Shown: positions 8,404 to 16,366 of the stretch, one piece after another | How positions within the stretch are numbered: position 1 is the stretch's first letter | Layout of the letters: every line of letters starts with the position of its first letter | Assembly (NCBI GenBank): GCA_038250905.1 | Contig: JBBSBV010000001.1 | Coordinates: forward strand, 124,001-188,000 | Origin: JAENVU01 sp038250905 | GTDB lineage: Bacteria > Actinomycetota > Acidimicrobiia > IMCC26256 > JAENVU01 | Direction: 5' to 3' | DNA length: 64,000 bases | Made by a program: the position numbers and the translations under genes | The notes under the pieces: generated by a model | What the model was told of the DNA's origin: nothing | Database searches by the model: none | Seen by the model: the letters and a program-made list of their open reading frames with translations, nothing else

Positions 8404-9331
8404 ACACATCGTCGATGTCATGGGCACCCGTGCCCATGTCATCGTCGTGGCCTCCGACCTCGGGCGCGCCGACCTCTTGGGCCAGACCGCGGTGGCCCGG
8501 CTCATCGGGCTCGAGCGAACTTGGTCCCGATTCCTCCCCGATTCGGAGATCAGCCGGCTGAACGCCAACTCGGGATCCCCAGTCCGGGTTTCCGAAGACG
8601 TCCTGCTGCTCATCGAACGCGCCATCGAGGCGTGGTCGCGCACCGACGGTCGATTCGACCCGACCGTGCTCCCCGCGCTCATCGCGTCCGGTTACGACCG
8701 TGACTTCCGTGAGATCTCCGACCAACCGCGCGACTCGCGGCCGACCCCGGTACCCGCGCCGGGCTGTGCCGACATCCGCATCGCCGGGAAGACCATCACG
8801 CTTCCGCCGGGCACCGCGATCGATCCTGGCGGCATCGGGAAGGGACTCGCGGCCGACATCACCGCCGATCTCGTGATGGCCGCCGGCGCGACCGGTACTT
8901 GCATCAATGTCGGCGGAGACCTGCGCGTCGCCGGAACCTCCCCGACGGGCGGGCCGTGGTCCGTCATGGTCGAGTACCCCATCGACTCCCGACGAGTGAT
9001 CGGTCGGGTCGAGTTGCGAGACGAAGCACTCGTCTCGAGTTGGAGAACGCGACGAACCTGGGGATCCGGCGCCGACCGTCGCCATCACCTCATCGACCCG
9101 TCGACGGGCGACTCCGCGTGGAACGGCCTCGCCGGCGTGACGGTCACGGCGCCCGACGCCTGGTGGGCCGAGGCACTCGCCACCGCCCTGTTCCTCGCCG
9201 GACCGGACGACGCCCCGGCGCTCGCCCATCGTTATGGCGGCGGTGCGATTCTCGTGCGGGACGACGGCAGCATCCTCGGCACCGGTTCCCTTCGTGACGT
9301 AGTGGCACGGGGCACGGAAGCAGCATCGTGA
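8390..9331 (+). CDS. apbE: FAD:protein FMN transferase
   Basis: The 313-residue protein starts at GTG 8390. ApbE family hallmarks are present in order: VMGTRAHVIV at the start, WSRFLPDSEISRLNANSG, DPGGIGKGLAADI (nucleotide/Mg site), and CINVGGDLRVAG. The enzyme uses FAD to attach FMN covalently to a Thr or Ser of an extracytoplasmic target. No signal peptide is seen at the chosen start, so it may act in the cytoplasm or lack a recognisable leader. It sits between the secreted protein upstream (14-nt overlap) and a heme-type membrane protein downstream (4-nt GTGA overlap), matching the flavin-based transmembrane electron-transfer gene sets known from Actinobacteria. Confidence 0.93.
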   Translation: MAEAEHIVDVMGTRAHVIVVASDLGRADLLGQTAVARLIGLERTWSRFLPDSEISRLNANSGSPVRVSEDVLLLIERAIEAWSRTDGRFDPTVLPALIASGYDRDFREISDQPRDSRPTPVPAPGCADIRIAGKTITLPPGTAIDPGGIGKGLAADITADLVMAAGATGTCINVGGDLRVAGTSPTGGPWSVMVEYPIDSRRVIGRVELRDEALVSSWRTRRTWGSGADRRHHLIDPSTGDSAWNGLAGVTVTAPDAWWAEALATALFLAGPDDAPALAHRYGGGAILVRDDGSILGTGSLRDVVARGTEAAS

Positions 9332-9903
9332 ACAACCACCTCACTTGGTACGTCGCGCGCGGTTCGGGCATCGTGACGTGGGGCGTGCTCGTCGGCTCGA
9401 TGATCTGGGGTCTGCTCTATGCGACCCGCGTCTTCCGCCGAAAGGTCTCCCTCTGGTGGCTCCTCGGCGTGCACCGCTTTCTCGGCGCGCTCGCCGTCGT
9501 CTTCACCGGCGTGCACGTCACCGCGCTGATCCTCGACAACTTCGTCCACTTCGGCATCAGCGATGCGTTCGTGCCGTTCGCGAGTTCGTGGCATCCGATC
9601 GCGGTCGCGTGGGGCATCATCGCGATGTATTTCCTGGTTGCCATCGAGGCGACCTCGCTCGCGAAGTCCCGCCTTCCTTACCGCTGGTGGCGGACCGTGC
9701 ACCTCGGGAGCTATCCGCTCTTCGCCCTCGCCACGGTGCATGCGCTCTCGGCCGGTACCGACACCACCACCGTGATCAACGACGGCCTCGCGGTTGCCAT
9801 CGGCGCGGTCGCGATCGCCGCCGCCCTCATCGGCCTCGACCGCCGCTCACTCGCCGACCCCAGGCGCCCCACTACCGGCTCGTTCGCTCGCACTCCTGAT
9901 TGA
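9328..9903 (+). CDS. Ferric reductase-like (MsrQ/FRE-type) heme membrane protein
   Basis: This 191-residue integral membrane protein has about five hydrophobic helices. Two pairs of His are spaced 13-14 residues apart in helices: His49/His63 (GVHRFLGALAV to GVHVTALIL) and a second pair in VHLGSYPLFALATVHAL. That spacing is typical of bis-heme b ferric reductase-like domains, which pass electrons across the membrane. There is no flavin/NADPH domain, so the electrons must come from a partner. The gene begins at a GTG overlapping the apbE stop. The pair suggests electrons flow from this heme protein to an ApbE-flavinylated carrier outside the cell. The C-terminus merges into the dispersed repeat that follows. 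Confidence 0.85.
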   Translation: MNNHLTWYVARGSGIVTWGVLVGSMIWGLLYATRVFRRKVSLWWLLGVHRFLGALAVVFTGVHVTALILDNFVHFGISDAFVPFASSWHPIAVAWGIIAMYFLVAIEATSLAKSRLPYRWWRTVHLGSYPLFALATVHALSAGTDTTTVINDGLAVAIGAVAIAAALIGLDRRSLADPRRPTTGSFARTPD

Positions 9904-9944
9904 CGGCGCTTCGGTGTCACGCATGACATCGAGGAGCGTGAGCG
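9885..9944. repeat. Dispersed 3'-end palindromic element, copy 1
   Basis: The arms CGCTCGCACTCCT (9885-9897) and AGGAGCGTGAGCG (9932-9944) form an imperfect hairpin between two convergent genes. The minus-strand sequence CCGCTCACGCTCCT is shared exactly with copy 2 at 19391. It probably serves as a bidirectional terminator. Confidence 0.65.
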
Positions 9945-9949
9945 GACGA

Positions 9950-10444
9950 TCAATCAAATCGGTGGGCGGCGACGTAGCGGGCACGGGCGTCGTCGACGGC
10001 GGCGCGGGCAGCTTCGGCGCCTTCCCAACCTCGCGTTTCGACCGACTTCTCGGGCTCGACGTCCTTGTAGACCTGAAAGAAGTGTTCGATCTCCGCGAGG
10101 AGGAACTCGGGGAGGTCATCGAGGTCGTGAATGCGGCGGGAACGCGGATCGGTGGCCGGGACGCAGAGCACCTTGGCGTCCGGGCCCGCCTCGTCGGTCA
10201 TCCAGAACACCCCGACCGGCCGGACGTGGATGTGACAGCCGGGGAACGTCGGCTCGTCGAGGAGCACCAGGACGTCGAGCGGGTCGCCGTCCTCGGCCAA
10301 GGTCTCGGGCACGAAGCCGTAATCGGCCGGGTACTGGGTCGCGGTGAAGAGCATGCGGTCGAGCCAGATCGCGCCGGATTCGTGATCCATCTCGTACTTG
10401 TTGCGTGAACCGCGGGGAATCTCGATGATCACGTTGACATCCAT
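9950..10444 (-). CDS. ppa: Inorganic pyrophosphatase
   Basis: The 164-residue family I soluble pyrophosphatase hydrolyses PPi from biosynthesis and from acyl-CoA ligases. Hallmarks are IEIPRGSRNKYEMDHESG at the N-terminus, the metal-binding DYGFVPETLAEDGDPLDVLV block and KVLCVPATDPR. Length and sequence match the mycobacterial enzyme. The start was set at ATG 10444, which gives the family's usual MDVNVIIEIP opening; a TTG 9 nt upstream also fits but is unneeded. It is convergent with the heme membrane protein and divergent from the MBL gene. Confidence 0.96.
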   Translation of the reverse strand: MDVNVIIEIPRGSRNKYEMDHESGAIWLDRMLFTATQYPADYGFVPETLAEDGDPLDVLVLLDEPTFPGCHIHVRPVGVFWMTDEAGPDAKVLCVPATDPRSRRIHDLDDLPEFLLAEIEHFFQVYKDVEPEKSVETRGWEGAEAARAAVDDARARYVAAHRFD

Positions 10445-10515
10445 GCGGCCCAAGTCTGGTCGATGCAGTGTGACGGTTGCTCGCTCGGTGCCGACCCACC
10501 TGGAAGAATCCGAGC

Positions 10516-11808
10516 ATGACCGACATCCTCGAACTCGCCGATCAACTGTTCACCGGCGAGGTCGCGGCCACCCATGAAACCCTGTTCGGGTGGAACGGCG
10601 AACTCGTGGAGGTCGCGCCCGGCACCGCGTTCGTCGCCGCCTTTTCCAACGTGGCCGCGCTCGCCACCGACGACGGCCTGGTCCTGGCCGACACGAGCAG
10701 CTGGTTCGCGGCCGAAGCGGTCCACACGTCGCTGCGGGGCTGGCGCAACGTGCGCCTGGACACGGCCGTCTTCACCCACGGCCACGTCGACCACTGCTTC
10801 GGCGTGGAACGATACGAGGAGGACGCCCGCCGTAACGGCTGGCGACCGCCCCGGGTCGTCGCCCACGAGGCGATCCGGGCCCGTTTCGACCGCTACGTCG
10901 AGACTGCCGGTTACAACGGCATCATCAACCAACGCCAGTTCCAACTGCCCCGGCCGATGTTCCCCACCGAATTCCGGTACCCGGACGAGACATTCCGCGA
11001 TCGCTTCGACGTCACCGTCGGCGGCGAGACGATCGAGTGTCACCACGATCGGGGCGAGACCGACGACCATGTGTGGCTCTGGGCGCCCGACCGCAGGGTG
11101 CTCTGCACCGGCGACCTGTTCATCTGGGCCGCGCCGAACTGCGGCAACCCTCAGAAGGTGCAGCGCTACGCCATCGAGTGGGCGAACGCACTCCGCAAGA
11201 TGGCGGTGCTCGACGCCGAGGTGTTGCTGCCCGGCCACGGGATGCCGATCCTCGGCACCGACCGCATCCGCACCGCACTCTCCGACTCGGCGACGCTCCT
11301 CGAGCACCTGCACCACGAGACGATCAGGATGATGAACGAGGGCGCACGTCTCGACGACATCGTCAACACCGTCCGGGCGCCGGCGGACCTGCTCGACAAG
11401 CCGTACCTCGGGCCGATCTACGACGAGCCCGAGTTCGTGATCCGCAACATCTGGCGATTGTTCGGCGGTTGGTACGACGGCGACCCGAGCCACCTCAAGC
11501 CGGCACCGGCTTCGGCGTACGCCGTCGAGATCGCCGCCTTGGCCGGTGGTGTCGAACATCTCGCGACGCGCGCCACCCAACTCGCCGACGCGGGTGACCT
11601 CCGGCTGGCGGGCCAGCTGGCGGAACTCGCAACCCAGGCCGAGCCCACCAACACCACCGCCCACGGCGTCCGGGCCGACGTGTACGCGCGTCGGGTGGCC
11701 GAGGAGGCGTCCACGATGGCCAAAGGCGTCTTCGCGTGGGCAGCATCCGAGTCCCGGCGGGCGATGGAGCCCGCCGGAACGGACGAGAGTCCGACGATCG
11801 ACGGGTAA
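10516..11808 (+). CDS. MBL-fold hydrolase of the alkylsulfatase-like type
   Basis: The protein has 430 residues. The N-terminal metallo-beta-lactamase domain carries the zinc motif THGHVDHCFG (HxHxDH), a further His in CHHDRGETDDHVW, and LPGHGMPILG. A C-terminal helical region (about 320-430), with TLLEHLHHETIRMMNEG and the LFGGWYDGDPSHLKPA block, is the dimerisation domain of SdsA1/BDS1-type alkylsulfatases. The family cleaves alkyl sulfate esters or related substrates. The sterol-binding-like third domain of full-length SdsA1 is missing, so the substrate may differ. It ends 9 nt before ubiA but does not obviously belong to that pathway. Confidence 0.85.
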   Translation: MTDILELADQLFTGEVAATHETLFGWNGELVEVAPGTAFVAAFSNVAALATDDGLVLADTSSWFAAEAVHTSLRGWRNVRLDTAVFTHGHVDHCFGVERYEEDARRNGWRPPRVVAHEAIRARFDRYVETAGYNGIINQRQFQLPRPMFPTEFRYPDETFRDRFDVTVGGETIECHHDRGETDDHVWLWAPDRRVLCTGDLFIWAAPNCGNPQKVQRYAIEWANALRKMAVLDAEVLLPGHGMPILGTDRIRTALSDSATLLEHLHHETIRMMNEGARLDDIVNTVRAPADLLDKPYLGPIYDEPEFVIRNIWRLFGGWYDGDPSHLKPAPASAYAVEIAALAGGVEHLATRATQLADAGDLRLAGQLAELATQAEPTNTTAHGVRADVYARRVAEEASTMAKGVFAWAASESRRAMEPAGTDESPTIDG

Positions 11809-11811
11809 CCT
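11806..11811 (+). promoter_or_regulatory. Leaderless-type -10 box (TAACCT) of ubiA
   Basis: TAACCT lies 6 nt before ATG 11818 and overlaps the stop region of the preceding gene. It gives the arabinose-lipid operon its own start. Confidence 0.55.
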
Positions 11812-11817
11812 TGGTCA

Positions 11818-12753
11818 ATGGCCGACCCTGTCCCTTTCGCGCCCGGGGCCGAATCGGGCACGGAAGTGACTTCGTCGTCCTCGACCCTGCTGCGCGGTCT
11901 GATCCGCACCGCGCGGCCGAAGCAGTGGATGAAGAACGTGCTCGTCGTCGCGGCACCGGCCGCGGCCGGGGTGCTCGGGCACGGCAGCGTGATCTTCGAC
12001 ACCTGTGTCGCGTTCGTCGCGTTCTGCTTCGCGGCGAGCGGCACCTACTTCCTCAACGACGCGTTCGACGTCGAGGCCGACCGCCGCCACGCGAAGAAGC
12101 GCTTCCGCCCCATCGCCGCGGGCATCGTGCCGGTCGGTATGGCGCGCATCATCGGCGTCGTCCTCCTGGCGATGGGCGTCGGCGTCGCGTTCCTCTCCGG
12201 TTGGCGCCTCCCGATCGTGATCGCCACGTACATCGTGTTCACCACGACGTATTCGGCGTTCCTGAAGCACGTGGCGGTGATCGACCTCGGGATGGTGGCG
12301 GCCGGTTTCGTCCTCCGCCTCATCGCCGGTGCAGCTGCCGTCAACGTCCCGATCTCGGTGTGGTTCATCGTCGTCGGCAGTTTCGGCTCCCTCTTCATGG
12401 TCGCCGGCAAGCGACACGCCGAGCACCTGGAGTTGGGGGTGGACCGGGCCGGCCACCGGGCGACGCTCGAGGAGTACTCGGTCGAGTACCTGGGTTACGT
12501 CCGGTCGGTGTCTTCGGGGGTGGCGCTGGTGGCGTACTGCCTCTGGGCGTTCGACCAGCGGATCCACCAGCACGGCATCGTGTTGTTCGAGATCTCGATC
12601 GTGCCGTTCGTGCTCGCGTTCCTGCGCTACGCACTCCTCGTCGAACGCGGCGAAGGCGGTGCCCCCGAGGACGTGGTGCTCGCCGACCGTCCGCTCCAGG
12701 TCCTCGCCGCCCTCTGGGCCCTGATCGTGGCCATCGGTCTCTATGTCGCCTGA
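11818..12753 (+). CDS. ubiA: Decaprenyl-phosphate phosphoribosyltransferase (UbiA family)
   Basis: This 311-residue polytopic membrane protein of the UbiA prenyltransferase family has about nine hydrophobic segments. The first Asp-rich motif is NDAFDVEADR and the second region is DLGMVAAGFVLR. With dprE1 and dprE2 directly downstream, it is the counterpart of Rv3806c. That enzyme transfers 5-phosphoribose from PRPP to a polyprenyl phosphate, the first membrane step of decaprenylphosphoryl-arabinose synthesis. The 3' end overlaps dprE1 by 11 nt. The basic RTARPKQWMKN segment near the N-terminus is typical of this subfamily. The lipid chain length is not deducible. Confidence 0.93.
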   Translation: MADPVPFAPGAESGTEVTSSSSTLLRGLIRTARPKQWMKNVLVVAAPAAAGVLGHGSVIFDTCVAFVAFCFAASGTYFLNDAFDVEADRRHAKKRFRPIAAGIVPVGMARIIGVVLLAMGVGVAFLSGWRLPIVIATYIVFTTTYSAFLKHVAVIDLGMVAAGFVLRLIAGAAAVNVPISVWFIVVGSFGSLFMVAGKRHAEHLELGVDRAGHRATLEEYSVEYLGYVRSVSSGVALVAYCLWAFDQRIHQHGIVLFEISIVPFVLAFLRYALLVERGEGGAPEDVVLADRPLQVLAALWALIVAIGLYVA

Positions 12754-14140
12754 ACCGGCGGTCGCATCCTGGCCCCCGGATCAGGCCCACGCCGGCGACG
12801 ACGCCCTCCTCTACGGCTGGGGCGGTACGGCACCGACCCGTGCCCGCGTGGTCACCCCGCTCACCGACGCCGACGCCGCCGAGCAGGTGCGGAGCACACC
12901 CGCGCGCGGTGTGATCGGACGCGGCCTCGGCCGTGCGTACGGCGACGCGGCCCAGAACGCCGGGGGGCTGGTGCTCCAGGCCACTGCACTGTCGGGGATC
13001 ATCGATGCCGACCTCGAGCGCGGTGTGATCACGGCGCGCGCCGGCACCAGCCTCGACGAGTTGATGCGGTGGTTGATCCCCCGCGGTTGGTTCCTTGTCA
13101 CCCCCGGGACCCGCTACGTGACCGTGGGCGGCGCGATCGCGAGCGACATCCACGGCAAGGGTCACCATGTCGACGGGACGTTCGGCAACCGGGTGCACTC
13201 CTTCCGGCTCCTCACCGGCACCGGCGAAGTGATCGATGTGGATCGCGAGTCCAACCCGGACGTGTTCTGGGCGACCACCGGCGGCATGGGACTCACGGGA
13301 GTGATCCTCGATGCCACCTTCGACCTGATCCGGGCCGAGACCCGGTACATCCGCGTCGACGAGGAACGGTGCCCTGACCTCGACGCGATGATGGCGAGCA
13401 TGGAGGAAGGCGACAGCGCCTACCGGTACTCCGTGGCCTGGATCGATTGCGGCGCCCGGGGCAAACACCTCGGGCGCGGAATCCTCGGGCGCGGGAACCA
13501 CGCGTTCCTCGACGAGATCCCCAAGGCGAAGCAGGCCCACGCCCACACGTTCGCGCCCCGCCAACTGGCGATCGCTCCACCGGCGATGCCCTCTGGCCTC
13601 GTGAACTCGTGGTCGGTGCGCGCCTTCAACGAACTCTGGTACCAGAAGTCGCGGATCAGCCATCGCGGTTCGATCCAGGACATCGGACTGTTCTTCCATC
13701 CACTCGACCTCGTGGACGAGTGGAACATCGTGTACGGACGGCGCGGTTTCGTGCAGTATCAGTTCGTCGTCCCGTTCGGCCGTGAGAACACGGTGCGCAA
13801 CATCGTGGAAACGCTCAGCAACGAGAACCTGCCGTCGTTCCTCGCGGTACTGAAACGGTTCGGTGCCGCGAATCCCGGGATGCTCTCGTTCCCCATTCCC
13901 GGATGGACGCTCGCCGTGGACATCCCGGTCAAGCGCAGTTCGCTCGCCCGTACCCTCGACCGCTTCGACGAGATGGTGGTCGAGGCCGGCGGGCGTGTCT
14001 ACCTCGCCAAGGATGCACGCACCCGCCCCCAGAATCTCGAACCGATGTACCCGAGGCTCGCGGCCTGGCGGGCGGTGCGGGCCGAACTCGATCCCGACCA
14101 CCGCATCAACTCGGACCTCGCGCGCCGTCTCGGACTCTGA
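12743..14140 (+). CDS. dprE1: Decaprenylphosphoryl-ribose oxidase
   Basis: This 465-residue FAD oxidase of the VAO fold oxidises the 2'-OH of polyprenylphosphoryl-ribose to the keto intermediate. The FAD site is GRGLGRAYGDAA plus SDIHGKGHHVDG (His137, equivalent to mycobacterial His132). The catalytic Lys is Lys423 in YLAKDAR. The cysteine that benzothiazinones attack in mycobacteria (Cys387, within GWN-x-CVDFP) aligns with Ala391 here (GWTLAVDIP). Overlap with ubiA and a 13-nt gap to dprE2 give a tight operon. The enzyme works at the outer side of the membrane in mycobacteria; no signal is visible here. Confidence 0.96.
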   Translation: MSPEPAVASWPPDQAHAGDDALLYGWGGTAPTRARVVTPLTDADAAEQVRSTPARGVIGRGLGRAYGDAAQNAGGLVLQATALSGIIDADLERGVITARAGTSLDELMRWLIPRGWFLVTPGTRYVTVGGAIASDIHGKGHHVDGTFGNRVHSFRLLTGTGEVIDVDRESNPDVFWATTGGMGLTGVILDATFDLIRAETRYIRVDEERCPDLDAMMASMEEGDSAYRYSVAWIDCGARGKHLGRGILGRGNHAFLDEIPKAKQAHAHTFAPRQLAIAPPAMPSGLVNSWSVRAFNELWYQKSRISHRGSIQDIGLFFHPLDLVDEWNIVYGRRGFVQYQFVVPFGRENTVRNIVETLSNENLPSFLAVLKRFGAANPGMLSFPIPGWTLAVDIPVKRSSLARTLDRFDEMVVEAGGRVYLAKDARTRPQNLEPMYPRLAAWRAVRAELDPDHRINSDLARRLGL

Positions 14141-14153
14141 AAGGCTTTCTTCG

Positions 14154-14915
14154 ATGAACGACGCTCTCGGCTCGGTGCAGTCCGTCCTGATCCTCGGTGG
14201 AGGGTCGGACATCGCGCTCGCGACCGCCCATGCCCTCGTGGCCAGCCGGTGCCGCACCGTGATCCTCGCCGGACGCGATCCCGAATCGTTCTCCGCCGCT
14301 GCGAAGGAACTGCGCGTCGCCGGCGCCACCACCGTCGACAGCCTGCACTTCGACGCCCTCGATTCGGCATCCCACGACACCTTCACCCACGACGTCTTCG
14401 CGCGTTTCGGCGACATCGATCTGGTCATCGTCGCGTTCGGTGTGCTCGGCGATCAGGACGCGGCCGAGGTCGACGGCACGGAGGCACGACGGATCGTCGA
14501 GTCGAACTTCGTCGGTGCCGTCTCCGTGCTCGTGCCGATCACCCAGGAACTCAAGCGGCAGGGCCACGGCACCATCGTGGTGCTCTCGTCCGTCGCAGGT
14601 GAACGGGCCCGGAAGAGCAACTTCGTGTACGGAGCGAGCAAAGCCGGTCTCGACGCATACTGCCAGGGACTGGGCGACAGCCTCGTCGGCACCGGGGTGC
14701 GGCTGCTCATCGTCCGTCCCGGCTTCGTGCACTCCAAGATGACCGAGGGCCTCGATGCCGCGCCACTGGCGACGAGTCCGGCCCAGGTTGCCGCGGCCAT
14801 CGTGACCGGGCTCGGGCGTGGATCCGAGATCGTCTGGGTTCCGGGTCAGATGCGGGTGGTCATGTCGGTACTTCGCCACCTGCCGCGCGTCGTCTTCCGG
14901 CGCCTGCCTCTGTGA
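14154..14915 (+). CDS. dprE2: Decaprenylphosphoryl-2-keto-ribose reductase (SDR)
   Basis: The 253-residue short-chain dehydrogenase reduces the DprE1 product to polyprenylphosphoryl-arabinose, the sugar donor for arabinan. The nucleotide motif is the DprE2-type ILGGGSDIALA rather than GxxxGxG. The catalytic residues are in VLSSVAGERARKSNFVYGASKAG (Ser, Tyr and Lys). ATG 14154 is 13 nt after the dprE1 stop, and the stop overlaps the next gene's GTG. Position and sequence together make the call secure. Confidence 0.95.
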   Translation: MNDALGSVQSVLILGGGSDIALATAHALVASRCRTVILAGRDPESFSAAAKELRVAGATTVDSLHFDALDSASHDTFTHDVFARFGDIDLVIVAFGVLGDQDAAEVDGTEARRIVESNFVGAVSVLVPITQELKRQGHGTIVVLSSVAGERARKSNFVYGASKAGLDAYCQGLGDSLVGTGVRLLIVRPGFVHSKMTEGLDAAPLATSPAQVAAAIVTGLGRGSEIVWVPGQMRVVMSVLRHLPRVVFRRLPL

Positions 14916-15523
14916 ATACCTCGGCCGCGCCGAGTCGTCACGGCGTTGCCGCGTTCGACTTCGACGGCACCATCTCGCGTCGCGACACCCTCGGTCCGTT
15001 CCTCGCGCGCGTGGCCGGACCCGGTCCGCTCGTCGGGGCCATCGCGCGCCGCTCACCGCAGATCGCGTCGGTCGCGCTCCGACGCGGCGACCGCGATGCG
15101 GAGAAACAGGCCGTCATCACCCGGGTGCTCGGGGGCCGGACCGCGGCGTCGGTCGCGGCGATGGGGCGTGCCTACGCGGAACATCTCTGGTCGAAGCAGC
15201 GGTTTCGGCCCGAGGCGCTGGAACTCCTGCAGTGGCACCGGGGACAGGGGCATCGCATCGTCATCGTCTCGGCGTCGCTCGATGCCTACCTGGTCCCCCT
15301 CGCGCCCCGGCTCGGCGTCGACCACGTGATCAGTTGCTCGCTCGAAACCGACGCCGCGGGTCTCGTGACCGGCACCCTGCTGGGCGGCAACGTGCGCGGC
15401 GCCGAGAAGGCCAACCGGCTGCGGGCCTGGCTCGGTGGCGACTCCGTCGAACTGTGGGCGTACGGAGACAGCTCGGGCGACGACGAACTCCTTGCGATGG
15501 CCGACCATCCCACCCGCGTCTGA
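14912..15523 (+). CDS. HAD-IB family phosphatase in the arabinose-lipid operon
   Basis: The 203-residue protein carries all HAD motifs: the nucleophile in FDFDGTISRRD, motif II in IVSASLD, and motif IV in YGDSSGDDELL. The cap region (PFLARVAGPGPLV to AEHLWSKQRF) is that of HAD-IB phosphoserine-phosphatase-like enzymes. GTG 14912 overlaps the dprE2 stop, so it is translated with the pathway. The pathway needs removal of the 5-phosphate after UbiA, done in mycobacteria by a PAP2-type enzyme (Rv3807c), and no such gene is seen here. This HAD protein is a candidate replacement, though a cytosolic location would pose a topology question. Confidence 0.88.
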   Translation: MNTSAAPSRHGVAAFDFDGTISRRDTLGPFLARVAGPGPLVGAIARRSPQIASVALRRGDRDAEKQAVITRVLGGRTAASVAAMGRAYAEHLWSKQRFRPEALELLQWHRGQGHRIVIVSASLDAYLVPLAPRLGVDHVISCSLETDAAGLVTGTLLGGNVRGAEKANRLRAWLGGDSVELWAYGDSSGDDELLAMADHPTRV

Positions 15524-15549
15524 CCGATCACACGAGCAAGGGGAAGCTG

Positions 15550-16356
15550 ATGGATCTCACCGGTTCGGTCGTCCTGGTGACGGGGGCGTCGTCGGGGATC
15601 GGCGCCGCGCTCGCTCCACAGCTCGCCGCACGGGGTGCGGTCGTGGGGATCGTGGCCCGACGCGCCGACCGACTGGAGTCGGTGCTGGCCGAGTGCCGGA
15701 TCCACACGGAGGCCTCGTCGATGTGGGCCGCGGATCTGTCGGACCTCGACACTGCGGTCGATGTCGTCGACCAGGCAATCTCCCGGTACGGCCGGGTCGA
15801 CGCGCTCGTCAACAACGCGGCCATCGGGAAACGGAAGCTGGTGCAGACGCTCACCGATCACGATGTCGACGTGACGATGCGGACCAACTTCACGTCGCCG
15901 ATCCGGATGGCGATGGCCGTCCTCCCCTCGATGATCGAACGCGGATCGGGTCTGATCGTGAACGTGTCCAGCATGGGTGGACGAGTCGGGATCGCCCACG
16001 AGGCCGCGTACTCCGCGTCGAAGTTCGCGCTGAGCGGATGGTCGGAGTCGGCCCGTATCGACCTCGACGGCACCGGCGTCAAGGTCAAACTCGTCCTGCC
16101 CGGTCCGATCGCAACGGAGATCTGGGAGCTGCAGCCCGGCGAGTTACCGGGGATGTACGACGGTCCGTTCGTGACCGCGGCCGACTGCGCCGCCGACATC
16201 GTGCGGGCGATCGAGGACCCTGAGGGCTTCGAGTACTACACGCCCGAGCTCGTGCCCGGCGGGTGGGCGCAGAAGGACCTGATCGTCGGGAAGTCCCAGA
16301 ACTGCGATCAGTTCCTCACCGGCATGGCCCAGATGGCCGCCACCGACCACCCCTGA
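15550..16356 (+). CDS. Short-chain dehydrogenase/reductase
   Basis: This 268-residue classical SDR has the NAD(P) motif VTGASSGIG, the structural LVNNAAIG, catalytic Ser in NVSSMGG and YSASKFALS (Tyr and Lys). Arg residues after the second strand (VARRADRLE) favour NADP(H). The substrate is unknown. The C-terminus (GFEYYTPELVPGGWAQK) is longer than average and may line the substrate pocket. It follows the arabinose-lipid operon by 26 nt and may be cotranscribed, but the function need not be linked. It converges on the molybdopterin oxidoreductase 10 nt away. Confidence 0.9.
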   Translation: MDLTGSVVLVTGASSGIGAALAPQLAARGAVVGIVARRADRLESVLAECRIHTEASSMWAADLSDLDTAVDVVDQAISRYGRVDALVNNAAIGKRKLVQTLTDHDVDVTMRTNFTSPIRMAMAVLPSMIERGSGLIVNVSSMGGRVGIAHEAAYSASKFALSGWSESARIDLDGTGVKVKLVLPGPIATEIWELQPGELPGMYDGPFVTAADCAADIVRAIEDPEGFEYYTPELVPGGWAQKDLIVGKSQNCDQFLTGMAQMAATDHP

Positions 16357-16366
16357 GCGGCATCCG

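Noticed and set aside
12395..14428. 677-residue minus-strand frame
   Set aside because: It is fully antisense to ubiA, dprE1 and dprE2, which are secure; its composition (Arg/Asp/His-rich) is typical of shadow frames.
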